Source: Spirochaetota bacterium
GTDB lineage: Bacteria; Spirochaetota; UBA4802; UB4802
Direction of reading: 5' to 3'
DNA length: 53,153 nucleotides
Assembly: GCA_026414805.1 (NCBI GenBank)
Contig: JAOAIH010000013.1
Location: 1-53,153, forward strand
The position numbers and the translations under genes are program-made. Shown in pieces: positions 44,647 through 53,153 of this stretch; positions within the stretch are counted from its first letter, which is position 1; every line of letters begins with the position of its first letter. Under the pieces are notes generated by a model. That model saw only the letters and a list, made by a program, of their open reading frames with translations, did no database searches and was not told the DNA's origin.

Positions 44647-45678
44647 CTATCGTAATGTTTTTTGCAATTCAAGTTTGGCGACAGCTCTTTCACGATACTC
44701 CCGTGCTTTTTGATGCTCAGGATCTACTAGCAGTACTTTATCCCATTCGGCAATGGCCGCTTCAAAATTATCCTGTTCGTAATAAGTAATCCCATTCTGA
44801 TAATATGTATTTATGTTGGCTTCTAATTTTGATTTAATAACTGATAAATAACTAGTAGTGTTACGATACCCCGGCTCTTCATTGTCCACTCTTTTAAACA
44901 GCCGATAGGCAGTTATCAGGTCCCCTTTGGTATATGCTTTTTCGCCATTAACATACATTTCATTGATGGTTTCCATCCTGTATATTTCTTTTAATATATC
45001 TTTTGCTTTTTCATCCCATGGATTTACTTTCAACGCTTTATTGCAGTAGGTCTTTGCTTCTTCAAATTTATTCTTTTTCCTGGCATCTAGAGCTTTAGAA
45101 GTATAAGGGTATGAAGCATTTTCAAGTTGATTTTTAATCCTGGTCTTCAATGCTGCTAATTCCAAACTTTCGGGATTGTACAATCCTGCATTAAGTGTAC
45201 TCTGGTATGCGGCAATGTATTGTTTCTTATCAAATTGTTTTTTAGCAGTTGTGAAGTGATAATCGTATTTCTTTTTGGCATAATTTGAATTGCGTATGCT
45301 TGTAATCTGTGATTTAACGTCTTTATAGTTGGGATCACGTTTTTCGGCTTCTAGAAATTGTAAAAGTGCATTCTCCAGGTCGCCTTTGCGCTTATAATTC
45401 ATGCCTGCATCATAATATTTTTGAGCTCTTTTCTGCAACGCTTCTGTAGTAATAATCAAATACTGGCGTGCCCCGCTATGTTCAGGGTCAATGGACAGTA
45501 CCGTTTCAAAGCGCTCCTTTGCCTGTTTATAGTCCCCTTTTTTATATAATTGGATACCTTCCTGGTAGTTTTCATTCATTTTTTTCTTTTGCTGCTGGTA
45601 TATTGTGGCACAACCAAAATTTGCAACCAATGAAAAGATAAGAATGAGAATATGTATTTTTATCGTAGATTTCCCCAT
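44647..45678 (-). CDS. TPR-repeat lipoprotein
   Basis: The protein is 343 residues. The signal ends VANFGCAT, lipid at Cys23. Several TPR units follow: NYQEGIQLYKKGDYKQAKER, YYDAGMNYKRKGDLENALLQ, GITYYEQDNFEAAIAEW. They form a protein-interaction scaffold in the periplasm. AAGGAG precedes the ATG. Partner unknown. Confidence 0.88.
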   Translation of the reverse strand: MGKSTIKIHILILIFSLVANFGCATIYQQQKKKMNENYQEGIQLYKKGDYKQAKERFETVLSIDPEHSGARQYLIITTEALQKRAQKYYDAGMNYKRKGDLENALLQFLEAEKRDPNYKDVKSQITSIRNSNYAKKKYDYHFTTAKKQFDKKQYIAAYQSTLNAGLYNPESLELAALKTRIKNQLENASYPYTSKALDARKKNKFEEAKTYCNKALKVNPWDEKAKDILKEIYRMETINEMYVNGEKAYTKGDLITAYRLFKRVDNEEPGYRNTTSYLSVIKSKLEANINTYYQNGITYYEQDNFEAAIAEWDKVLLVDPEHQKAREYRERAVAKLELQKTLR

Positions 45679-45892
45679 ATCCTGCTCCTTATTCTCATTT
45701 TTGTTACAAATTATATAATACTACCGGTCAAATCAACAATTTATTAAAATATTTTTATATTGACAATGATATTGCATGAAGGTTTTGTTTTAAGAAGATT
45801 GATTGCAGTAAATTAATTAACAAAAGATGGTGCCTTTGACCTGGAATGATTTTAGGTAAATTCTACTTTTTACAGGAGAGTTAATTTATACA

Positions 45893-46858
45893 ATGATTCA
45901 CAGCGATAATGTTGTAGAAGCACGAGATGTAGTAAAAACCTTCACAATGAAGAAAGGTTTTTTTGGTAAAAAAACTGTGATAAGAGCTGTGGATGGAGTT
46001 AGTTTATCCATTCCAAAGGGGAATACGTATGGACTAGTTGGCGAAAGTGGATGTGGAAAAACAACACTGGCACGTACGCTACTTCGCCTTATTGAACCTG
46101 ATAGTGGGCAAATTATAATTTTACATACACCACTGCATACATTATCAAAAGATACACTGCGGCGGTTCAGAAAAAACATGCAGATTGTCTTTCAGGATCC
46201 CTATGGGTCGCTCAATCCCAGGATGACAGTAGAAAAGATAATATCCGAATCCCTCCGCATTCATGAAAATCTTTCAAAGGAGGAGGTAAAAGAAAAAACG
46301 TATGCACTATTGAGTATGGTTGGGTTGGATGCAAGTCATGCTGCACGGTATCCTCATGAATTCAGTGGTGGCCAGCGGCAGCGAATTTGTATAGCCAGGG
46401 CACTTGCAGTGAGTCCATCCTTTGTTGTGCTTGATGAGCCTATATCAGCGCTTGATGTATCTATTCAGGGGCAAATATTAAATTTACTAGCTGATATACA
46501 GGATACATTAGGTGTTGCATATCTATTTGTAGCGCATAATTTAGCTGTGGTAAAACATGTTAGCACTATGGTAGGGGTTATGTATCTTGGGAAAATTGTT
46601 GAGGAAAATTTTTCAAATGCATTATATAAAAAACCACTTCATCCGTATACAAAAAGTTTGATTGCTTCAATCCCGGATATAAAACCTGCCAAGCATGCAT
46701 TTCAGGTTGTAAAGGGCGAGATCCCTTCTCCAGAAAATCCCCCTCAAGGGTGCCATTTCCATCCACGATGCCAGTATGCTATGCCACTATGCAGGGAAGC
46801 ATATCCGGCCACAGTCACTGTAAATGGAGCAAAGGTTGCATGTTTTCTCTACCATTGA
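45893..46858 (+). CDS. Oligopeptide/dipeptide ABC transporter ATP-binding subunit (OppF/DppF type)
   Basis: The protein is 321 residues. Walker A GESGCGKTTLART, Q-loop QDPYGSLNPR, ABC signature EFSGGQRQRICIARAL, Walker B VVLDEPISALD. The C-terminal oligo_HPY part (HPYTKSLIASIPD) ends with the Cys motif CHFHPRCQYAMPLC. It couples ATP hydrolysis to peptide import. No permease, OppD or binding protein lies nearby, so it is orphaned or works with a transporter elsewhere. The following TPR gene overlaps its end by 19 bases. Confidence 0.93.
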   Translation: MIHSDNVVEARDVVKTFTMKKGFFGKKTVIRAVDGVSLSIPKGNTYGLVGESGCGKTTLARTLLRLIEPDSGQIIILHTPLHTLSKDTLRRFRKNMQIVFQDPYGSLNPRMTVEKIISESLRIHENLSKEEVKEKTYALLSMVGLDASHAARYPHEFSGGQRQRICIARALAVSPSFVVLDEPISALDVSIQGQILNLLADIQDTLGVAYLFVAHNLAVVKHVSTMVGVMYLGKIVEENFSNALYKKPLHPYTKSLIASIPDIKPAKHAFQVVKGEIPSPENPPQGCHFHPRCQYAMPLCREAYPATVTVNGAKVACFLYH

Positions 46859-47688
46859 GGATAGCAATAATAATTTTAGTTTGTGGTAGTTTTTGCCTGG
46901 CTTTGGATGAATTTGCAGTAACTGTCGCCCAAAAACCAAAATATACCATTTATGAAAAGGATGGTGTACTCTTTTGTTCGGGTGATACACAAGTAGCAGT
47001 GCAAAATAATAAAGGTGCAGAAAAGCTTGTAATAAATGATCTGGACTCTGCAATAGAAATATTCAAAGAAGGCCTGCAACATGCTCCGCTGTTTTATCCT
47101 TTTTTGTATAATATTGGAATTGCCTTTATGCGTAAAAGGGAGTATGATGCCGCCCATGTATATTTTGAAAAAGCTATGCACGTTGTGCCAGAAAATCCAA
47201 AAATATATATATTGATGGGAGAGCTTTATGCATTAACAGGAAGAGAAGGCGATGGACTTATACTATTCAGAAAAGCGTTGCAGATTAACCGAAAGGAGTT
47301 AGTAGCAATAATAAAAATAGGGAATATCTATGTTGATCGTAATCAGCTTGAATTAGCTCAGCGTTATTATGATGCTGCATTAAAAATTAATCCACAGTAC
47401 CCTGATGCAGTCATTGGCTTTGCAAAAATCCATTTTAAAAAAGGTGAATATTATAAAGCCTTAGTCTGGCTCAAATCAATAGATGTGGCAAAAACACAGT
47501 ATGATAAAGCATATCATTATTATTTTGCCGAAAGCTCATTCAAGTTAAAAGACTATAAAACAGCATATGAACAATATGCAAAATTACTGCAGTATAAAGA
47601 TGATGTTTTTTTTCTTTCTCATTCGTATGCGTTAATAGAGCATAAGATGAATCTTTCACGCCAGTTTGCTGAACTGGAAATGGAATAA
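46840..47688 (+). CDS. Secreted TPR protein
   Basis: The protein is 282 residues. The start at 46840 is chosen because a signal peptide (MFSLPLRIAIIILVCGSFCLA) follows directly and GGAGCAAAGG lies before; the longer in-frame start at 46750 would read through oppF. About five TPR units follow, e.g. FLYNIGIAFMRKREYDAAHV and VAIIKIGNIYVDRNQLELAQ. It is probably periplasmic. Confidence 0.8.
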   Translation: MFSLPLRIAIIILVCGSFCLALDEFAVTVAQKPKYTIYEKDGVLFCSGDTQVAVQNNKGAEKLVINDLDSAIEIFKEGLQHAPLFYPFLYNIGIAFMRKREYDAAHVYFEKAMHVVPENPKIYILMGELYALTGREGDGLILFRKALQINRKELVAIIKIGNIYVDRNQLELAQRYYDAALKINPQYPDAVIGFAKIHFKKGEYYKALVWLKSIDVAKTQYDKAYHYYFAESSFKLKDYKTAYEQYAKLLQYKDDVFFLSHSYALIEHKMNLSRQFAELEME

Positions 47689-47716
47689 AAGGATACACTT
47701 GTTGTGTGTTGACATT

Positions 47717-50700
47717 TTACTTCATGATAAAGTTTGATATTTCCAAAAAAATCTTTTTCTTCAAATTTTCAAGCATTCGTGCAACCTGTGTATTGAGTTC
47801 CCTGTCTGTGCTTCTTTTCTGTATTAACTTATTAATTTCGTTGATTTCATTGTGCAGAATTCCGTTAAGTTTTTCAAGAGTAGCAAGATATTCAGCAGAG
47901 CCCTGTGACTGTAAATGAAGTTTCCTCTTTTTTATTTCATCAAGCAACTCGCGTTCTTTTTCTTTTTTTGTGGTTTCGTTCAGCATAATTTGGTCAAGTG
48001 TTTGCTGGGCTTCAATGATGGAATTGATTTTATTTGATATATAGTACAGAGCAGTATGAGGAGGATTTGCAAATATATGTGGCAGATGAGTACAGGTAAA
48101 TTCCTGATGTATTGCGTTGTAAAGATTTTCATCTATTATAGCATAGTTGTATAAAATATCATCAGTGTATTTTTCATCTGCTACCAGCAGAATATCCTGC
48201 CCTGCATGGATTGTCCTGGCATTGTATGACTGGATTATTGCTTTAAACGGCATGGCTGCACTAGAATTGTGTTGTGTGATGGTATGTTTAATTGCAATAA
48301 ATGCATCTGCAATGTTCAAAGGATTGTTTGAATACACTATAACAGAACCAGGTAAAAGTGAATAAGTTATACAATTATTTTTTTTACAATGGTCCAGGAT
48401 GAGCGATTGAAAATTAGCAAGTGATGTAGCAAGCTCTTCAAGCAACACTGGATTTTCATATGCCAACATCTTAATAGAAATGATGAAAAGATCTTTTACA
48501 GCATCTAATTTACCTGGTTTGACAGTTATTTGTGGTGTGGTTTGAGAAATGTCAATGCCATTCTTTCGGTACATATTGGCAATAAAATTAACTATATCAT
48601 CACATGTTTCTGCAGGCAAATTCAGCAACAACGATATGATTTGGTGACCTATTGCATATTCTTCTTTTAATAGTGATAACAAAAAATATGAAAATTCAGG
48701 CATAGCATAATTATGAAATATATATAGCATTTCTATCTGAATATCCCTGTTTTTGATTATTAGCATTTCTTTAATATACCGTTCAACATCCTTGTTGTTA
48801 AGCTGTAATAATAATGCACATGCATATATGCGAATTCGAATTCCTGATTCTTTCATGCAATCTAACAGAAATTGAGTTAATGCCCGTTTATTGAAATCCC
48901 TTAACCGGGGAACAATACTGCCTATAGCCTGAAGTATTGTTTCTTTTACTAAAATTTCGTTTGTATCAGCAAAAAGTGTAATAAGCCATTCCAATTCTTT
49001 TTCATTGCCACAGTGCCCAAGTGTAAGAATGGCAGATTGCTTGATTGCCACATCATTGTTTGTTTCTATGATACTCCTTAAAATTTCAGTTGAGTTTTTA
49101 TACTGGGTGGTTTCTGCATGTGCAAGCAGATTTAATGCTTCAAGAGTAACTTCGGGATTAGGGGGTGGTGTACTTTTTAACAGTTCAAAAAGTATAGAGG
49201 CTGCTTGCTGGTCTTTGTAATTTGAAAAATATTTGAGGGAAAAAAGCTGTTCTTTACGGTCGCCAGACAATAACATTAATTCCAGTTCACCCAGCATGTA
49301 AGGATATCGCATACGTGATAATGTTTGAATGCAAGATTCAAATAATATTTCATCTCGATATTTCTTTAAGTAATTGTAGATTTTTACAAGGAGTGTTGCA
49401 GCAGATTGAATGTTTAATTGAGCTATAATATTGCAGAGCCGTACAATCCTTTCCTGCAGAAATCGTTTCTCAAAGTCGATTGTTTCAAGCCGTGAAGCAG
49501 AAATTTCCCTGCTTTTGGGATCACTGTCATAGAGCATTTCTATTAACAACGAAAATGGTTCTCTGGTAGAGCTATCGACATATGGAAGATGAGTGGTTAT
49601 AAGAGCAATAATTTTCTGTATCTCCTGAATTTGTTCATGACGAAGATAGTGAATTATCTTGTGTAATATTTGTGGAGTAAATTTTGATAGGATGAAGTCC
49701 CTTACCTTCCTGACAGCCTCAGGGTAATTTTTTTCCTCTACATTTGATATCATGTAGTTTTTTCTGTAAAGTTCAAAAAATGAGTCCAATGTAACAGTAA
49801 AGTAATTAAAAAGTTTATCTTTGAGCAAGGCACTGGTTCTGTCACTCTGAAGTGATGTGAAATAGTTTAAGATAATATCTACAATTATTGCATTGTGATG
49901 AGAGGAAATGGTGCCAAATGAAATAAGGGCACGAATTAAAGGTTCTGGATCACGCAACAGCATAATTTTGTGCTGGAGTAAAAAGAGCAATTCTTCTTTT
50001 TCATTTTCGCTTTTGCCATTGAGTACTTTTAATACGTAATCATTTGTTTCTCTGTGTTTGGATACAATGAGGGCGTTTAAGCATGCAATTTTAACCATAG
50101 AGGAAAACTCATCAAATTGCGAAAGCATCTTTGATAAAAAAACCCTGGCTTCAATAATGAGGTTATCTTCACTTTCTGTGGTGGATGTTCCGTTTTTCTG
50201 AGTTTTTTGAGTAATGCAATAATGGCTGATATATGAAACAGCATCAAAGATAGCAGAAAGAGTATAATCATTATCCTGTGTTAATGCGCTTAATAAATGT
50301 ATATCATTGTATATTGATAGTAATCGTATTGCGTAGTACCTGATTATTTCGCTTGTAGCAGTATCGTTGAGAATATCTTTTAATGTAGTAAGGAGATTGT
50401 TGTCGGGAACCATTAGTATCCTGAGTGTTTCCATGCACTGTTGTACAACTGAATAATTTGATTCTTTATTGTAATTCTGCATAATGTAATTGGTGAAAAG
50501 CTCAACAGTTTGTTTGTTACCGTAGGTTGCAAGGTACTTGCAGATCTGGACCTTTTCCTCATCTGTTATTGGCTGTTGAAATAATGTGTGGAATAAGTCA
50601 GTAAATCCAGGAAGTAAATATTGTGTTATTGTCCTTATTGCACTGAAGCGAATAATTGGCTCGGCTGATAATTCTGCACAAAGTATATTATGGGCAACTT

Positions 50701-50809
50701 CAATTTTAGAATTAGCAATAAAAGGATGTAAGCATATACGTAAATACGGAGTAAATTTAAGATTTTTAGTAAGTTCAAGCTTAATTGATTGAAGAATGTC
50801 GCGTTCCAT
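47717..50809 (-). CDS. HEAT-repeat protein with degenerate nucleotide-cyclase-like domain
   Basis: The protein is 1030 residues with no signal or membrane segment. Residues ~1-770 are an alpha-solenoid of HEAT-type repeats (SAIRTITQYLLPGFTDLFHT, SAILTLGHCGNEKELEWLIT, VKETILQAIGSIVPRLRDFN). Residues ~775-925 look like a class III adenylate/guanylate cyclase fold: LLPGSVIVYSNNPLNIADAF and a later AIIDENLYNAIHQEF. The metal-binding aspartates are absent, so it is probably a non-catalytic sensor. The C-terminal ~90 residues are a coiled coil. AAAGGT precedes the ATG. Function unknown; domain call for the cyclase part is by pattern only. Confidence 0.7.
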   Translation of the reverse strand: MERDILQSIKLELTKNLKFTPYLRICLHPFIANSKIEVAHNILCAELSAEPIIRFSAIRTITQYLLPGFTDLFHTLFQQPITDEEKVQICKYLATYGNKQTVELFTNYIMQNYNKESNYSVVQQCMETLRILMVPDNNLLTTLKDILNDTATSEIIRYYAIRLLSIYNDIHLLSALTQDNDYTLSAIFDAVSYISHYCITQKTQKNGTSTTESEDNLIIEARVFLSKMLSQFDEFSSMVKIACLNALIVSKHRETNDYVLKVLNGKSENEKEELLFLLQHKIMLLRDPEPLIRALISFGTISSHHNAIIVDIILNYFTSLQSDRTSALLKDKLFNYFTVTLDSFFELYRKNYMISNVEEKNYPEAVRKVRDFILSKFTPQILHKIIHYLRHEQIQEIQKIIALITTHLPYVDSSTREPFSLLIEMLYDSDPKSREISASRLETIDFEKRFLQERIVRLCNIIAQLNIQSAATLLVKIYNYLKKYRDEILFESCIQTLSRMRYPYMLGELELMLLSGDRKEQLFSLKYFSNYKDQQAASILFELLKSTPPPNPEVTLEALNLLAHAETTQYKNSTEILRSIIETNNDVAIKQSAILTLGHCGNEKELEWLITLFADTNEILVKETILQAIGSIVPRLRDFNKRALTQFLLDCMKESGIRIRIYACALLLQLNNKDVERYIKEMLIIKNRDIQIEMLYIFHNYAMPEFSYFLLSLLKEEYAIGHQIISLLLNLPAETCDDIVNFIANMYRKNGIDISQTTPQITVKPGKLDAVKDLFIISIKMLAYENPVLLEELATSLANFQSLILDHCKKNNCITYSLLPGSVIVYSNNPLNIADAFIAIKHTITQHNSSAAMPFKAIIQSYNARTIHAGQDILLVADEKYTDDILYNYAIIDENLYNAIHQEFTCTHLPHIFANPPHTALYYISNKINSIIEAQQTLDQIMLNETTKKEKERELLDEIKKRKLHLQSQGSAEYLATLEKLNGILHNEINEINKLIQKRSTDRELNTQVARMLENLKKKIFLEISNFIMK

Positions 50810-50998
50810 ACAATACCTTTAGTGCATCATTATTTATTAAAAAAATATACAGTATGAACAGGCAATATGTAAATCAGAATTTTTCATAAGGAAAATGTAA
50901 AGATAAAAAAAAGCTTGAAATTGTACACATATAATACTATATTGATTAATTGAGGTAGTTGGTTTTCTGCTTTATTATTAAAGGTTGTGTGTAAAGCG

Positions 50999-51020
50999 GG
51001 TGGCAAAAGCCACTCTTTTT
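50999..51020 (+). promoter_or_regulatory. Leader hairpin of the rimP-nusA operon
   Basis: GTGGC (51000-51004) and GCCAC (51009-51013) close an AAAA loop, followed by eight T's after TC. Such a terminator-like hairpin before rimP is common in bacteria and allows NusA to attenuate its own operon. The rimP ATG is 40 bases further. Confidence 0.6.
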
Positions 51021-51059
51021 TTTAGCCATTTTAAATGTCATACAAACGTGAGATTTGCA

Positions 51060-51500
51060 ATGAAACGTAACGATACCATTGACAAAATCATTCAGAATGT
51101 TGCTCATGACTTGGGGTATAGCATCTACGACAGCGTTCTTGTTTTGCATGGAAAGACACCACGTATAACTGTAAAGATTGATCATATTAATGGTATATCC
51201 CATAGTGATTGTGAAAAGTTCAGCAAGGAATTGTCACACCGATTAGATATGGAAGATGTACTTGACGATTATATACTTGAAATTTCTTCACCAGGGATAA
51301 AGCGTGAACTAAGAACAATTGATGATTATATACGGTTTATGGGGTCGCCAGTAAAGGGTATTTACAATCAAGATAATGTCAGAAAAACCTTCAAGGGCAC
51401 GCTTAGTAGTGTAAATGGTGAGATAGTTACTATTAATGAATCTAATAAAGTATTGACTCTTACGTATAATCAAATCATAAAAGCAAATCTAGATTATTAA
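51060..51500 (+). CDS. rimP: Ribosome maturation factor RimP
   Basis: The protein is 146 residues from ATG 51060; earlier in-frame codons fall in the leader hairpin. Family text: IDHINGISHSDCEKFSKELSHRL and YILEISSPGIKREL. It helps assemble the 30S subunit. nusA follows after 11 bases, the standard gene order. Confidence 0.95.
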   Translation: MKRNDTIDKIIQNVAHDLGYSIYDSVLVLHGKTPRITVKIDHINGISHSDCEKFSKELSHRLDMEDVLDDYILEISSPGIKRELRTIDDYIRFMGSPVKGIYNQDNVRKTFKGTLSSVNGEIVTINESNKVLTLTYNQIIKANLDY

Positions 51501-51511
51501 AGGTGAACTGT

Positions 51512-52834
51512 ATGAGTGGAAATTTTTTTGAAGCGTTGCATCAGATTGCTACTGAAAAAGGCATAACCCGTGAGATGATTGAGGAGATAGTTCAGTCAGC
51601 AATGCTTTCTGCATATAAGAAACAATATGGAATTTCCAGACCTGTAGAAATTACCTTTGACAGGGAAAAAAATACAGTGAAGATTGTTTCTAGAAAGATG
51701 GTAGTGCGTGTTCCAAAAAATCATGCTGAGGAGATATCGCTGGAAGAAGCACAGAAGATTAAGCCTGATGCAAAATTTGGCGATGAAATTGTCGTTGAAG
51801 AAAACCCGCTTGAAACATTTGGGCGCATTGCTGCACAAACAGCAAAACAGGTCATACTGCAGAAAATTAAAGAAGCAGAAAAAAATATTGTGTATGATGA
51901 ATACAAAGACAAGGTAAATGAGTTAATTAATGGATATGTGCAGCGTAAAACAAAAGAAGCACTGTATATCGATTTAGGGAAAACAGAAGGCATTATCCCT
52001 GCCCGGGAACAATCTCCTCTTGAGCATTATAAGATTGGTGACCGAGTTAAGGCAATTGTGCTGAGTGTACAGAAAAACAGCAAAGGACCAAGTGTAGTGC
52101 TTTCACGGGCACATCCCAAATTTGTTGAAAAACTCTTTGAAATGGAAATACCTGAAATATATGATGGCATTGTAAAAATAGTAAATATTGTACGTGAGCC
52201 AGGGCTAAGGACAAAGGTTGCGGTCACAAGTGATAGGGATGACATTGACAGTGTGGGAGCATGTGTTGGCATGAAGGGCGTACGAATCCAATCGATTGTC
52301 CGCGAACTTGAAGGTGAAAAAATAGATGTTATAGAGTATTCACCTAATAAAAAAGTTATGGCTCAAAATGCCCTTACTCCAGCAAAGGTTAAAGAGATTA
52401 TTGAGACACGAGATGGCGGCGTTATCGCTGTTGTGGACAACGACCAGTATAGGCTTGCTATTGGAAAAAATGGCCACAACGCACGGTTGGCTGCTAAATT
52501 GTGCGGATTTAATATCGACATCAAGACCGAAGATCAATATCGTGAATTCTTAAGTTCAAGTGAATCGCGTGCACTGGTTGAGCAGCTTTTTGCTACAACG
52601 TCTGAAGGCGAAACGCCACTTGAAGAGCTACCTGGGCTTGATGCACGAACTATTGCTCTGCTTGAGGCAGGTGGTATTTTCTCTGTGGAGGACCTGGTTG
52701 AAAAATCTGTTGAGGATCTCATGCGTATTGATGGTATTGGCGAAAAGACAGCTCAAAAGATAATAAATATAATACAAGAATATGTTGACTTTGAAGAAGA
52801 AGATTATGAAGATGAACAGGAAAACGATAAATAG
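51512..52834 (+). CDS. nusA: Transcription termination/antitermination factor NusA
   Basis: The protein is 440 residues; the start at 51512 has AAAGGTG seven bases upstream, better than the GTG at 51503. Order of domains: NusA N-terminal (~1-125), S1 (~130-200, INGYVQRKTKEALYIDLGK), two KH domains (~200-345, GACVGMKGVRIQSI and AIGKNGHNARLAAKL), and a C-terminal helix-hairpin-helix (~365-430, LMRIDGIGEKTAQKII), with an acidic tail. It binds RNA polymerase and controls pausing and termination. Confidence 0.97.
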   Translation: MSGNFFEALHQIATEKGITREMIEEIVQSAMLSAYKKQYGISRPVEITFDREKNTVKIVSRKMVVRVPKNHAEEISLEEAQKIKPDAKFGDEIVVEENPLETFGRIAAQTAKQVILQKIKEAEKNIVYDEYKDKVNELINGYVQRKTKEALYIDLGKTEGIIPAREQSPLEHYKIGDRVKAIVLSVQKNSKGPSVVLSRAHPKFVEKLFEMEIPEIYDGIVKIVNIVREPGLRTKVAVTSDRDDIDSVGACVGMKGVRIQSIVRELEGEKIDVIEYSPNKKVMAQNALTPAKVKEIIETRDGGVIAVVDNDQYRLAIGKNGHNARLAAKLCGFNIDIKTEDQYREFLSSSESRALVEQLFATTSEGETPLEELPGLDARTIALLEAGGIFSVEDLVEKSVEDLMRIDGIGEKTAQKIINIIQEYVDFEEEDYEDEQENDK

Positions 52835-52869
52835 CAGGTAACTTTATTTTAACTAATAGGAATGTATTA

Positions 52870-53153
52870 ATGAAAGCTATTGATGTTGCAACAAAAAATC
52901 ATGTTTCAACAGATGATGTCATAAAGATCTGTAAGGATCTTGGCATTCCCTGTACTGATGAGCAGTCGGAATTGGCAAATGATGATGTATTTCTTATAGA
53001 AAAAAAGATTCAGATAATAAAAGAACAGAGAGCTCAGGAAGCCAAGAAACTTATACAGCAAGCAGAGTTGAAAAAGAAAATAAAACTGAAACGAAAAGTA
53101 CATGTAGCTAAGGAACTTAAAAAAGAAGCTGAAGCAAAAGAATCCGAAACTTT
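52870..53153 (+). CDS. infB: Translation initiation factor IF-2, N-terminal part (cut by window end)
   Basis: Ninety-four residues are visible, starting MKAIDVATKNHVSTDDVIKI. This is the IF2 N-terminal fold, followed by a Lys/Glu-rich helical linker. The GTPase domain lies beyond the window. The gene order rimP-nusA-infB supports the call. TAGGAATG precedes the ATG. Confidence 0.85.
   Translation, partial: MKAIDVATKNHVSTDDVIKICKDLGIPCTDEQSELANDDVFLIEKKIQIIKEQRAQEAKKLIQQAELKKKIKLKRKVHVAKELKKEAEAKESET

Overview
The window is AT-rich DNA from a diderm bacterium. It was very probably assembled from shotgun reads, because the first bases are a Nextera transposase adapter. The content best fits a free-living, non-model Spirochaetota-like lineage. 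The reasons are many lipoproteins with relaxed lipoboxes, TPR/LysM/FecR envelope proteins, a PP2C/STAS partner-switching repertoire, class II (B12-dependent) ribonucleotide reductase, and several large proteins without recognisable domains. This assignment is an inference from gene content; no rRNA is present to settle it.

Layout. 1-600: adapter plus the end of a broken IS30-family transposase. 600-4900: a lipoprotein, then a run of SDR reductase, polysaccharide deacetylase, M23 peptidase and PHP phosphoesterase, closed by a terminator. 4900-9800: a secreted protein, a double-hotdog protein, and a 1-kb AT-rich gap holding a gene remnant, a hairpin element and a perfect FNR-type box. After the gap come a STAS anti-sigma antagonist and a LysM lipoprotein. 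9800-19000: mazG, glyA, a FecR lipoprotein, an AAA/DUF4143 ATPase, a metallo-beta-lactamase-fold protein, L-2-hydroxyglutarate oxidase, UDP-glucose dehydrogenase and a small outer-membrane barrel. 19000-31300: sua5, pgi and tmk, then a dense envelope/signalling operon with overlapping genes: GAF plus dead PP2C, membrane GAF-PP2C, an SppA fusion, and two paralogous secreted/membrane proteins. 31300-37900: carA, nrdJ, prmA, an MBL hydrolase and an alpha/beta-hydrolase lipoprotein. 37900-47700: a predicted structured RNA, yggU, an MnmC-like methyltransferase, a large unknown protein, yjbQ, moxR plus a CoxE-type VWA protein, TPR proteins and an orphan OppF. 47700-53153: a 1030-residue HEAT-repeat/cyclase-like protein and the rimP-nusA-infB operon, with infB cut by the window end.

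The strongest unexplained signal runs across the whole window. The oligomer GCGATAGCT (extended consensus GCGATAGCTCATA) occurs nine times exactly and seven more times with only its first base changed. It occurs on both strands and in different reading frames, and is often maintained with CTA and TCG codons. It behaves like a highly iterated motif (HIP1-like or DNA-uptake-sequence-like). Other items worth checking are the ~165-nt structured RNA ending in a 20-bp terminator stem before yggU, a second hairpin-closed element at 7487-7582, the FNR-box promoter in front of the STAS gene, a repressor-type palindrome inside the promoter of the hydrolase lipoprotein, and the operon that pairs a dead PP2C with an intact one.

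No rRNA, tRNA or CRISPR array was recognised. All calls were made by reading the sequence; no database search was run.
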